Part shown: positions 43,560 through 54,974 of the stretch, piece after piece
How positions within the stretch are numbered: position 1 is the first letter of the stretch
Layout of the letters: each line of letters opens with the position of its first letter
NCBI RefSeq assembly: GCF_001625195.1
Contig: NC_054390.1
Span: 7,165,222-7,229,221, forward strand
From: Drechmeria coniospora
Lineage: Eukaryota > Ascomycota > Sordariomycetes > Hypocreales > Ophiocordycipitaceae
DNA length: 64,000 nt
Reading direction: 5' to 3'
Position numbers and translations under genes: made by a program
The notes under the pieces: generated by a model
Told to the model about the DNA's origin: nothing
The model's database searches: none
What the model saw: the letters and a program-made list of their open reading frames with translations, nothing else

Positions 43560-44235
43560 GGGTGCAGTGGCCCACAGCATGGACATGGACATGGACCCTA
43601 GCCGTCTGCACCCGCCTCCGACGGCCGATGCCGCCCCCGGCCTGCGTCGACGGATGATGCGGCCGGATCGACTCGTCGCCAACCCCTCCCGACTCCGAGA
43701 ACATCCCCGTCCCCGTCTCCGTCTCCATTCGATCAAACGTCCAAACGCCCAATAGTCTCGGCGGTGCGGATCCCCCTGGCCTTGTAGATGGGCGGCGTGG
43801 TGGTCGCCGTCATAATTCTGCGTCGCCTTGCTCGTGAGCTTGAGCGAGTCCGTCGACAACTGGCACGCACGCCCGCCGTATCCTTCGCAAACATCCAGAG
43901 GAGGGCGGGCAGGCCGCTTCAGGTCCGACGGCGGCATCTGTCGGGACGGCACCCCGTTGTGCCGGGACGCGAGCGTTTGCGTCGGGTCCTCGTGCGGCTC
44001 CCTCGCCCCCCTCGGCAGCATCCGCACCGTGGGTGGCTTGGACGACGACGAGCCCTTGCCGGCCAACAGGAGCGTCGTCGTCGCCTAGCGTCGTACCCGC
44101 CAGGGCTTCCTCTGGACACCCCTTCGCATGCCGCTCATCCGACCTCGTCCGTGTTGACCGTCACCTCGGCCATGGCCGTCGCCACCGCATCGACCGCGTC
44201 GCCCGCAGCATCTTCCAGGACGGCCAGATGGAACA
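43560..44235 (-). CDS. possible coding region, structure unresolved
   Basis: Weak candidate. On the minus strand, frame segments with protein-like composition and GC-rich third positions occur: VLEDAAGDAVDAVATAMAEV in one frame (near 44160-44230), then PPTVRMLPRGAREPHEDP and LDVCEGYGGRACQLSTDSLK in another (43800-44060). A 59-nt intron ending CGCTAG would join them in phase, but its donor (GTCGGA) is poor. I recognise no domain and cannot find a start. The plus strand is also open because of the high GC content. Confidence 0.2.
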
Positions 44236-45054
44236 GCCGCCACCGACCCCCCGCGCTGCCTTGTCAACCGATGGCAGGAGCCGAGTGCGACCTCCGTCTG
44301 GCCGTTCGTCGAAGCAGGGCGAAGCCGCAATCCCGACGACGGCGCCGCGAAGCACCACGGAACACAAGCCTAGGGGAGATGCCAATGTGCGCCTGTTGGC
44401 CAGCCTCGTCGTGGTGCCTAGTCCTTTGTGCCTTGGGACCTTGACGAGGACAAGGCACGGGAACGGGGGCAGCATGCGCGACCGTGTAGGTAAATCAAGG
44501 TGCGAAGTGAAGATGCTTCATTTCGGCAACCACGTGCCCACCAGATCTGCACACGTACGCGCCCACGCAAGCACACGCACGCGCACCTGCCCGAGCGTAA
44601 CATGGAGGCTATGCGTATCTACGTCTGCGCAGAGGTGCGAGCAGCCTGTTCGGTGGCACAAGCGGCCTCGGCAACGCACCGCCTCGGCGTCCGGCGACTT
44701 GCTTGCTCTCGTACGCGGTTCTGCGGCTTTTTGCGCTGCGCCGATCGATCGCAGAACCGTCCTGCACGTGGAGGCGAGGTCCCAACGCCCTCTCCACGTC
44801 GACCATCGGATCCCCGCCATGCCGTTCCGGCCGGGCAGCCTTGCATGCACATCTCGGCCGTGGAAACTCATGCTCCGGGTGGAAATCAGCATCGCTCCGT
44901 TCCCGTCGAGGTTCGACTCCCGCTCATGTGGAAAGGATGGCATTCCGATTCAGTCTCGTCTCGAGGCCCGTGAACTTCCTCCCTTCGCCTCCGCCCGTCT
45001 GACTGGTTCGGTGCCCTCACGACCGGCAATGGCGCCAAGGCAGCAAGCCTGCCC

Positions 45055-45975
45055 CTACTCGTGCCGCTGCTTGTAGTCCGTGTCCGGCAGGTACAGGTGT
45101 CTGTCTGCCCCCTTCTTCGTCAACACCACCATGCGGATGACGCCGCCCGAGCTGCCGTCCCACTTGATGGCTTCCCTCAGCGCTCCCTTGACAAACGAAA
45201 CGGCATCCGCCTCTTCCATGCCTTCCTTCCAGTGGGCGTCGCAGTAGCCGTAGATGTAGGTCGACCCGGAACCGCCGATCGCGTACGGCTGCTTGTGCAA
45301 CGACCCGCCTAGGGGGATCGAGTATACCTGGCCGCCGAACCTCTCGTCCCAGCCGGCGATGATGAGGCCGGCCCTGTCGCGACGGTTAGCGTCTGGCCCC
45401 GTCTCGGAAGCGCCGGGCGACCTACGACAGCCGGTCCTTGTTCGCGTAGCACATTTCCTGGAATATCGACGCCGCCGTCTGCGTCGTCGGGGGCTTTCCG
45501 CTGTTCATGGCAAACAGGCCGAGTTGGTATTGCACAATGTCCGCCACGGCCTGCGTGTCGGCTGCCGAGCCTGACCGGCAGCACCAGATGGTGTCGTGCA
45601 CCCTCGTCAACTTGTCCGTCACCCGGTTCGCGATGTAGGCCCCCGTCGTCGTCCGGGAATCGGCACCTGCACCCGGGCCGGTCAGCATCGTGCCGGAGCT
45701 GCAGCGGCCAATCTGATGAGCGTGACGTACCGAGTATGACGCCTTCTTTGAATGTCACCGCCATGATCGACGTTCCCAGGCTGGTCCGTCAGCCTACGAC
45801 GCCCGAAGCCTGCTCCTGCATCATGCCTGCACTCACTTGACCTCTCCCTTCTTCAGCCGGTCCATGTCGACGTGGATGCCATCTAGGCGCAGCAGTCAGA
45901 GACGGGCAGTGAAGGGGCTTCCGCCCAAGTTCGACACTCACCCTCGTTGAGCACTCCGCGTTCGCCAAACTCCAT
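45055..45975 (-). CDS. pre3: 20S proteasome subunit beta-1 (caspase-like), Pre3 type
   Basis: Catalytic subunit of the 20S core that cleaves after acidic residues. Five exons: 45942-45975, 45837-45882, 45731-45780, 45426-45666 and 45055-45373, with introns of 57, 56, 64 and 52 nt. The spliced protein is 229 residues. The propeptide is [20 protein letters not shown] and continues LKKGEVNLG; autocleavage before TSIMAV exposes the catalytic threonine (Thr30 of the precursor). The family pattern is intact: [61 protein letters not shown] and [15 protein letters not shown]. Every junction was fixed by phase and by family wording. It lies 552 bp downstream of the Erv-type gene on the same strand. 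Confidence 0.95.
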
Positions 45976-46527
45976 AATGTCGGGTGCGAGGTTGGCACGT
46001 TCGAATTGAATGGCTTCTCTTGTGCTTCGGCAGGGGCGCGGTCGCGGTATGGCAGGAGGATGTTGTTTTTCTTGCTTGCCGGCGAGGTCGTCCAGGTCGA
46101 TGGATGCCAGTGAAGCTTGGGGACAGGCAGAGCTCATGTCCAGGCAGCTCCGGTACACGCACCTCGTCGGGGCAGGCGGGACGTGTCACATCACGTGATA
46201 GGTCACGTGAATTGCATATACAACAACCCCTGATTCTGATTCTGGCATGTACACTGCAGTACTCCGTACTGTGCAGTATTCCATACAGTAGTCGTGCGGT
46301 ATTGTAGTGAGCATTCGTACGGGATGGGTAACTCGGTAGTTGCAACAATGGCAACGGATTGCCATCGGTTCGTGCGCTGGTTCCGGTGCCAGCGAGTGAT
46401 GGATCTTTGGCCAGAAACAAAGCTCCATGTTGATGCTGATAACGCCATGCTGCCCAACTCTATCCTGCTGCGGTATGATTACACGGGGGTTCGTGCCCAG
46501 TGTGCGCGCGACCAATTCGCCTGCCAT
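45976..46527. other. intergenic, pre3 promoter
   Basis: The promoter of pre3 and the 3' flank of the sulfhydryl oxidase gene. There is a CACGTGA element twice near 46192-46208 (TCACATCACGTGATAGGTCACGTGA) and a TACTCCGTA motif near 46260. The E-box-like pair could be regulatory; this is inference. Confidence 0.4.
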
Positions 46528-47301
46528 TCATTTCAACTCTTCCTCGTCGCCTTTGCCCTTGCCTTCCGTTCTGCTCTTGCTCTCCTCCTTGTCCTTGTCC
46601 TTGTCCTTGTCCTTGCCTTTGCCTTTCCCGTCTTTGCCCTCCTCCCCGCAGCCGCAGTCGTAAAAGTCGCCAATCTTGTTGCAGTCAAACTCGGGCTTCT
46701 TGAGTCGCTGGTTGACGAGGTTGTGGGCAAAGCAGAGCCAACCGGCGGCGGCGTTGCGGCTGCTCGTCTGCGGTGGGTATTGCTTCATCAGCTCGCGAAA
46801 GTGCTTCGCGCACTCGCCGCACGGGTACAGTCGTCCGAAGAGGTGGAAGAATGTCTCGAGCGTCTTGCGCTCGTCGGGGGTCGGCTTCTCCGGGAAGCGC
46901 GCGGCTACCGTGTGCAGGAACTTCCAGGTTGCGCGACCGAGCTCGGCCCTGTTTGCAGAGCATGAGCGGTGAATCATGAATCCCCCCCGGTCCGTGGTTG
47001 GGATGGGGGGGCAGGGGTGGGAGGAGCTGGCTTACTTGGCCGTCGGTGCATCCATCGCCGGTGCGATCGAGGGACCGTCGAGCAGGTTCTTTGGCACATC
47101 GTCCAGCTCGATCTTGAACGCCTTGGACTTGGAGCCGCCATCGGAGTCCGGATCCTTGGACGACTTTGGGAGCGAGAACCGGGCGTCGCTCGTGGCCAAC
47201 CCGGCGGTATTGCGGCCGGACAGCAGGTACGATATGCTGAAGAAGATGAAGAGGGCGACCCCGAGCAACAGCGAAAGGTGCTGTCGGCGTGCCATGGCCA
47301 T
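46528..47301 (-). CDS. FAD-linked sulfhydryl oxidase, Erv2-type
   Basis: Predicted ER-membrane oxidase that makes disulfides using FAD and oxygen. Exon 1 is 47036-47301 and exon 2 is 46528-46948, with an 87-nt intron (GTAAGC donor, AACAG acceptor); the product is 228 residues. Residues 9-27 form a signal anchor (LSLLLGVALFIFFSISYLL), which points to Erv2 rather than mitochondrial Erv1. The catalytic CGEC is at residues 132-135 (YPCGECAKHF), and the C161-x16-C178 pair is as in the family. W97 and H101 match the FAD-binding helix. After a CGCG motif, the C-terminus is a Lys/Asp/Glu tail of about 40 residues with KDKDKDKDK, encoded by a GACAAG microsatellite, ending EEELK. Confidence 0.9.
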
Positions 47302-50300
47302 GGTTCTATGACCTGGGATGGAATGTACTTTGGACGGCCGACTCTGTCCGACGCCCTTTCTGGATCGCGATTCGACACTAGGCACCGTGACGGAGAAGAG
47401 TTGGCGACGGCATCCCCCGACAGATTGCTGGCGCCAAAATCCAACAGGCAAAACACACCATCACCGCCACGCTAAACCTAAATCTCGACGCTGTTGCTAT
47501 TAGTCACAGTTGCACCCTAGCTTGATTACTATTTGCACTTTCCTCCTCCCTGAGTGGGTTTTTGCTTGGAGACCTTCCGTCTCTGGCAAACCCTCCGGCG
47601 CTTTCATCTCCCATCCAAAGAAACCATCGTTCATCCTCCTGCACTTTTAGCCCATTCTCTGTAGTTGCGCTCCGTACTTGTATGTGCGCGGATGCGCTTC
47701 GGAATAAACACAATGAAAGGGGAAAACCATGGAAATCGCTCCAGCGCACGAATGAATCCTGGGCAGTGCACGGAGTAGAGCGTTGCAAGTGAGCAGGAAC
47801 AAAGGGTCCGAGCCAGGAAATACAGCTGCAATTAGCAGCTCCATCAACGGTGAGCGGCGGATAGCACCGGCATCGGCGTGGAGTCCCGGCCACCCGCGGA
47901 CTTGCACCAGTCGGCGCCGACGTATCCGTCAGAGACACAGCGCAATGAACGTCGCCAAGATCAAGCAGCAGCTCAAGCGCATGGAAAAGTGATTCCATGC
48001 ACCGTATCGTACTCGTATACGTGTTTCGCGCATGCTTTCAAGGCCTGTGGAGTTTGCCGCTGCTCGGCGCATGGCAGGCTAGCCACAAGTCGGTACCCTA
48101 TATCATGACAAAGGACTCTCAACGAGGAAAGTACTTATATCCTATCTGCGACGCAGCACTCGTGAAGGCTCATCGAAATGCTGCGCGGAGAAGGTTCATT
48201 CGGAGAATCCACGGTCCTACATGTGGTCCGTCCTTTGTGTCATCACAACCAAGGTATTTCGGTCACGGATGGACATGTCGTCTGGGCATCACTCGCGTAA
48301 TACCTGCTGCAGTAGCGACCAGGCCACGACCTCCAACGATGGGTGCGGATGGTCAGCACGTCACACGACATGATTCCATGGACCGAAAATATATTGCCCT
48401 CCATGACGGAGCAGTCACAGGCTGGCTGAGCCTGTCTACGGGTTGAGGTGGCACACGTGATGGCTTGCCCTGAGGACCTCTCCGAGCAACAAGAAGCACC
48501 AGTTTATCGGCATCGCAATGTGAAGCGAAGCTGCCTGAATGCACGAAGCTTGGCTGCAACAACAGGGTTTTGATTTGGGTTGATTTGATACTGGCAACGC
48601 CATCGTCTCGTGCAGCCAGTCAACCAGTGACTGACAATTGCGGCCCCGAACTGCGGACAAGTCAAGTAACGGACTGAACGACCCGAGGGCGATGCATGAT
48701 GCCAGCATGGTTGACTTCCATCCGAACAAACGGTCAAACACCCATGAAAATAGATAGAATCATCGGCACAATGAATGAAGAAAAAATCATTCAACAATTT
48801 GGCTGGCCGTGTGCCGTTTCAAGGGAGGCCATTTGGTCGCGCCCAACGCATACATGCATGCAGTCAGTCAGTGCTGGAAACGACGCAAGGGGTGCGGTGT
48901 TCACAGCCTAGCAAAGGAGGCGAACCAGCACACGTACCGTACACGTACCGTACGCATGCTCCTGTGATGAAAGCACTCCCTGACCTATTACCACGTGTCC
49001 CAGAGGGGCGAGATTTCAAAGGAACCCAAACACAAACCCAGAGCAATCCCTATCATTGGGGTTTGTACGGAGCACCCCGTAATCACTCCGTCGTACCAAG
49101 ACCCTCGATATCAGATTCATAGGGGCCAGATGTCACGCAATGCGGCGTACCCTACACTTGACTTTTTTTTTGGAGTGTTGTTCCAACGCGCATCGCATGA
49201 GCTGTGGCCGACCGGCTGACCAAGGGCTGCCCCGGCCAATCGGAGGGGAGGTGGTGCGCGGAGTGGGGTTACGGCAAGGGGCGTCACAATGACGAGCCAA
49301 ACTCAATTTATACTTCGCCGATGTCAATCTAATACCAACTCAGTCGGATATGTCCAGTCGCTCAAAGCTGAGTGACCCTGTTGTTGATTCGACCTGGCAG
49401 CAGTAAAATCTTTGATATAAATCCAAAAAAACCCACTGGCAATGCGTCGAGTGATTGGCGTACAGAGCAATACGAGTTCAGAGAACAAGCCTTCAACGGG
49501 CGTCAGTCCATCGTTGCGTTCGAGAGACGGGAGTGGCATCATTCAAATGGCGAGATTTTCGTCCCTGCCTGTATTCGGTCCTTGGCTCGTTGCGACAAGG
49601 CCCCGCGAATGGTGCAGCACGATGCGTGCAATGTACGAGGACGGCTGTTCGTCGCTGTGCGGACTCGATTCGCCGTTGATTCGTCGGCGGTGCCTAGGCA
49701 GGCGTGACGCTAAACCTGGCGTCAAAGGCTTGAGGAGGGCTGCTGAGCGAAACAAACACGCAATTGCACCGTACCTGGACCAGTGCCATCTTTCCCATGG
49801 CTTGCTTGGTGGTGAGAGTACCGTAGGGTGCCAAGAGGGAGGCTGACGGGCTCGTGAATGTCGAGATGGTGTGCCGGAATGCCCTGACTTGACAGATGGC
49901 TGGTCTTTCCCGGTGTCTCAGCCTGGAGCAAAGGACGGATGAGCATGTTCATGCGTCGAGATCGTCGACCTATGATTCTGGTCAAGGACCATTTTTCACC
50001 AGCACAAGGTTCCCGTCACTCACTGTCTCTGGCTGAAACCCGAACGATGAGCGCTGTGCATTCCTCGCCGCATTCCATCGGGTCGCGACCGACCGTTGGC
50101 ACTGATTTCGGGGCACGTCATCGCCATCCTCCGAACATCAAAGACAGGCAGGTCCCGACCATTTTAGCACCAGCCGTGTGCGCGAGAGATGCGACGTGTG
50201 AGCCAACGGCCGACGGTAATGACAAAAGGAAAAATCGAAAGGTGGCGCCATGGCGACGACTAGGTACTAGTATTGCTAGCAGATATTCTACATGTACAGT

Positions 50301-53300
50301 ATGCTAGCAGATGCACTGTATTTCTAGACTCCCGAATTGTGCAAGGCTAATGCAGGAACCAACGAGGAGAGTACACCGAGCGGAGTACTGTATTACAGCC
50401 ATTACCTACCACACATGCACTGTACATGCTTCCGTGCAGCACTCCGTACCGTGCCTGCGCTTGCGTACAAGTACCGGCTACCAAAGTAAGTATTAGATGA
50501 TGCACACCGACGTGCAGGCGTACATGTAATTACATGTAATTACGTGCGCCGTGGTATTTTTGGCAGACGTCCGTCCGCGGCGCCATAAGCGGTGGCTGCC
50601 GGTTGCACTTTGCAGAGACAATGCGGGCATTCTGAGACAAGTCGGCATTGCTTCGCCATCCACGTGGACTACCGCGACAAAGGAGGGTTGGCAGGTCATT
50701 GTGCCCGAGGGTGTTGTTCGTCAGGGATGCAATGGAACGGATGCCAGTACCGCTGGTAGAAGCACAGCACCCCGTATTACAGTAGTTGTACTGTACAATA
50801 CTTATTTCCTCGTGCATGCCGTTCGTACCTGTACTTGGATGTACTTACCTAAGTAAGTACATGAAAAGCCCTCCTGCGGCGAAGCCTTGACAGGGATTTC
50901 TCGTGTACCTGAATCAGTACTCCGATTCCGTACTCCGTAGAGGAGCGCTTGATACTGTACCTGGGTGTACGGAGTACAAGTACGTATGACGTGTGCACGT
51001 GCTCGGTACCTCGTGCGAACTTGTGCGGTGCATGCGCACGCTTATGCAATAATACTTGCACAAAGTACGGAGTTGTTGCGCATGTGCCGTATAAGTACAT
51101 GTGCGAACACTGCACAGTTCTACAGGACTCGTTCCTCCACGCTACAGGCAGGCCACGGAGTAATACTCCGTACCTTGGCGCATGAAATTGGCAAGTACAT
51201 GCACACGTTCAAGCACTAGACATGTACTTCTCCCTCGTCCGTACGGTGCAGGTGCGGTACACTCTCCTGCTGGTACAGTACATCCGGATATTGGTGCAGC
51301 ACCTGCGCACGAGGCGACGGACTGCCTGTACCGCCACCCGGTAGGCTGACACTGTGTGCCGGGTGTGGGATGAAGGAATACGCCGAGCGAGGCTCTGAGA
51401 CAGGCTAGAGGAGGGGAGGCTGAAGCCCATCCATACCATTCGTTGACGCCGGGGTCGCCCGCTGGAGATGGCCAACGACGTCTGAGCATGCTGTGATGTT
51501 GGTGGCCTGGGTACGACGGTCCGACGTTCCTGGACTGATATCGGATCGGGCGGTGAGGACCCAGCGCGGCTTCCGTGTCACCTCATCTCGCACGAGCAGC
51601 AGCCGTCTCTTTCGTACCTGCAGCACCTGTTCATGGAACAAGGTACCAGGCACCGCCGTACATTGCGTCAAGGAGCACGGGGATTCGTACGTGGCAGCAT
51701 ACCGCGACCGACGCGTTGCTGGTGTCATGGACGAAGAAATAGCGAGCAGAAACAAATGCTGCACAAACAGACACATGTACGTGTGATATGTGCATGTGAA
51801 TGGAATTAATTGCGTGCATGGATATGCATGCATGCACGCTGTACGTATTGACGTAGACGTAGGAATAACGAGATGTGTACTCCGTACTGTAGACATGGAA
51901 AGACAAACAAGAGCAGCAGCATTGACGGCAGGTCACCCAGGTGGGCCGACATCCAGTGAACCGTCCGGACAGGCGTGGGGAGCATGTAATAGGTGCACAC
52001 CTCCTACCGAGTTCAGCACCAAGGGTTTCCTGGCGAGCCACCGTCTGTTCCAGTGCGTTTACCGGCTGCGCAGGTATTGCAGGTGCGCGCAATGCAGCAA
52101 TCGGCAAGGATGCGTACGCCAACTGGAAGTTGCCCATGCACCCTGCGACTCGCCCCCGGCACGAGCTCGACGGAGCTTCAGGTGACGGAGAACCGGGAGC
52201 GACGAACGTGGCTTCGCTTCGTATCACCCCCCCCCCCCCCAACGTCGTCGTACCCGTCGGCCCGGCCGACCTGTATGAATTCTACTGCTCGTTGGCACCG
52301 TACACGCAATGCGCCCGCGGTACCTGCGCATGTGGGTGTAGTAGGTAGGGGCAGGTTGCTGATCGCAATACGACGACGGTGATGAGTGAAGGCGGCAAGC
52401 AAGGGGGATGAAAAAGTGACAAGCCAAAGTTTGACCAGCAAAAGGTCATGCAATCGTACCATGTGTATGCCGCAAATGCGCACTGTTTTGTCGGTTGCCA
52501 AGCATCCTTACTACTCCGTAGCAACGGACGAAATCGAGGGCCGAATAGATCGAACCCACCGGTCTCCCCTTTCCGCTCCTCCTTCCGATCTTTCTTGGTG
52601 GGGCAATTGCGCCTTCGCCCGTGGCGCTAGGGGCTGCGAGATGGCCCTGGCTCCGAGGCTCGGCCAATCACGCAGCCGCATCTCCTGTGGCAGTCCGCTC
52701 TTCAGCCCGCCCTCCTTCCCACCCAGACAGTGACAGGCACCATGCACATCCGTGCGAGTGGCTGCCGAGTCCCCTCCAACCAGGTCCTTGGCCGGAAAGT
52801 GCAGTACTCGTACAGTACGTGTACGGAGTACTTACGGAACACATGGACGGAAAACTGATATTCACTAATAATGCTCCGTACTCCGAGCTTCCAGTCAGTA
52901 CCGAATGGAATCATATTCGCACATGTACACATTCGCTCGGGGGGTTACCGAGCCCCCCGAACCTTCCTGAACTTTGAGGTGAAGTATCCGTCCGTCTACC
53001 GTCGTGTCCTCACCCGTGGCAGATTGAGCACCTCAAAGGTGCGATGTGCTGCCCCCCCCTCCTCTCCCCTTTGATCATACTTGGTCGTACCTTCGTACTG
53101 TGGAGGTACCTCCACGTGCTGCGCTGCGTCCCTAGGTACCGCTAGTTCTGGTATCTCCCAAGTTCCTACCATGTGCTTGCTGAGTACTGTTCGGACAGCA
53201 GGAGCTGAGATGGCTTCCTTGCGCAAGGCACGCGATGCTGCAGTAGGTGCTGAGAAATTGGCCCGTGGCATCGGCACAAGTGCACCCACTCGTGGCTAGT

Positions 53301-54170
53301 CCTCGACGAAGGTTTGGCGGACGCCTGCCACGAGCGCAATTTCCAAGGGGTGCCTCGCCACCGCGGCGCCAGGGGACCACCGTTAGGTTGAGATTCGGCC
53401 CACCCATGGCAATCTGAAACACGAACTGGGTCGCTAGGGTACCTTACTTGGTTGTACTCCTGCGCCGGTATACGTACTAGGTACGGAGGGCTCCGTACTT
53501 GCATGGGTGTCGCATGTACTGGTACTCCGTGTTCTGCACGCACTTGCGGTACATTGGTGTATTCTGTACGGAGCGTCATGGTTCCCGCAGGTGCAATGGT
53601 GCGTTCTTGTTCATGACCCAAGTACAGTACATGTACTCCCTGCTCGGGACACCGCTGCGGTACTCCGCACTCGTACAGTACGTGCACAAGTACACCTACG
53701 CATGCTGTGCAGCCGCATAGGCACCGCCGCTGGCTGCCGACAGTACGAATCCCCTCGCCACCCACCCTACTGGCGAGCATGGCGTCCGTTAGCCCGCTCG
53801 TATCTCCATAACGCGAACTGCCAGCAAGTCCATTCCTCGTCGGTGTTCAACGCGTGGCCCCCATTCTCGTCAACCGCATTAATCACCCGCGAACACGACT
53901 GTTCAACTTGGCGGACTGAACGTCGGCACCGCCGTTTGTGAACACCCCGCCCCCCCCGCCGCGGGTGCCACTGGAGAGCCCTCTAGTCCGATACGAGTCC
54001 CGTCCTGGGCCCGGTGGAGGCGGCTGTCGCACTGTCCTCTTCCCCCCAGAATCAGCGGAACCCAGAAGCAGGGACGGACGGACTCCTCCCTCGCCTTGGG
54101 CCTTCTGCTGCCTCATACCCGTTCTGCCTGCTGCTCCGCGCCCCTTACCCTATGCGAGTCCGTCCTCGTA
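47302..54170. other. long gene-free, repeat-rich intergenic region
   Basis: Nearly 7 kb with no frame showing family similarity on either strand. Several parts (50280-51240, 52800-53700) are dense in GTAC microrepeats and TACTCCGTA motifs, and a poly-C run lies near 52228-52241. The part at 47500-50260 has ordinary composition and could hide a non-coding RNA or small gene, but I found no positive evidence. Confidence 0.4.
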
Positions 54171-54974
54171 CCCGCACTGCCACTGCCGTGTTTCCATCGC
54201 TCACTCGACCCTTCGTTTGATTCCTTACCACATTCCTTCACTCGCTCTCCTCACCGGCCTTCCTCTCCTCCCCCCCGTCCTCTCCTTAGTCACCTACTTC
54301 CATCCGCCTCCTTCGACAACCTCCCACAGGCGACGACGGATTGACGTCTCAACTGTTCATGTTCGGACGGCATTTGATTCGGAGGCTCTCGCGACAGACC
54401 CCCCGTTGACGACTGACTGCCTGCCGACGAACCCCCCGCGAGTCCGCGCTCGCTGGTGACGAACGACGCCCACCTCGAACCGATCTCGACGACGCCCGTA
54501 TTGTTCCAAGCACTCTCGTTGCCGTCTATTGTCTCTCCAGTCGCTCTTTTACTTCCATTTTTCTTCGAACATACCTCGCTATTGTCGCTTTGCCCATATA
54601 TTTTGTGAGTATTTCTCTAACCAGCCACCGACGGCGAGTATCTAGGCCACATCTAGGCCACGCATGAGGCAGGAGGACGGGCGAACCCAGATGCTGCCCA
54701 GATGCTGCCCAGTGTACCCTGCGTTCATGATTAGATTCTTGAGCAGGCCTGACAAGAATCTAGTGAACATTGGTTGACCTTCATTGCGTCAAGTAAATTC
54801 ATTCTGTCTAATCTTCCGCAGTATGCATCCTTCGTCCGCCCCGTCTCCGTAATCTTTTCCCAACATATCGCTGACACCCAACCACAGCATATTGTCCTTC
54901 CCCCCGAATTCTTGCAGTCATCGAAACGACATATACCTCTGTCGCGAAAGATTCACAGCCGGGAACCCGACACA
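54171..54974 (+). promoter_or_regulatory. promoter, CT-rich leader and probable 5' UTR intron of MSB2-like gene
   Basis: Long pyrimidine-rich tract at about 54170-54600, typical of strongly expressed fungal genes. At 54605 a GTGAGT donor follows TTTT, and TTCCGCAG ending at 54821 is preceded by GTCTAAT, a good branch site, so an intron of about 217 nt in the 5' UTR is likely. The coding start at 54975 has the context ACACAATGC. A 173-codon Pro-rich frame at 53938-54459 is a by-product of the CT tract. Confidence 0.45.

Noticed and set aside
44911..44926. GGTTCGACTCCCG, a perfect-looking tRNA B box
   Set aside because: The flanks do not form a T stem and no A box or acceptor stem is present at the right distance.
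53938..54459. 173-codon Pro-rich plus-strand frame before the mucin gene
   Set aside because: Lies in a CT-rich promoter/leader tract; no family pattern and no signal peptide.
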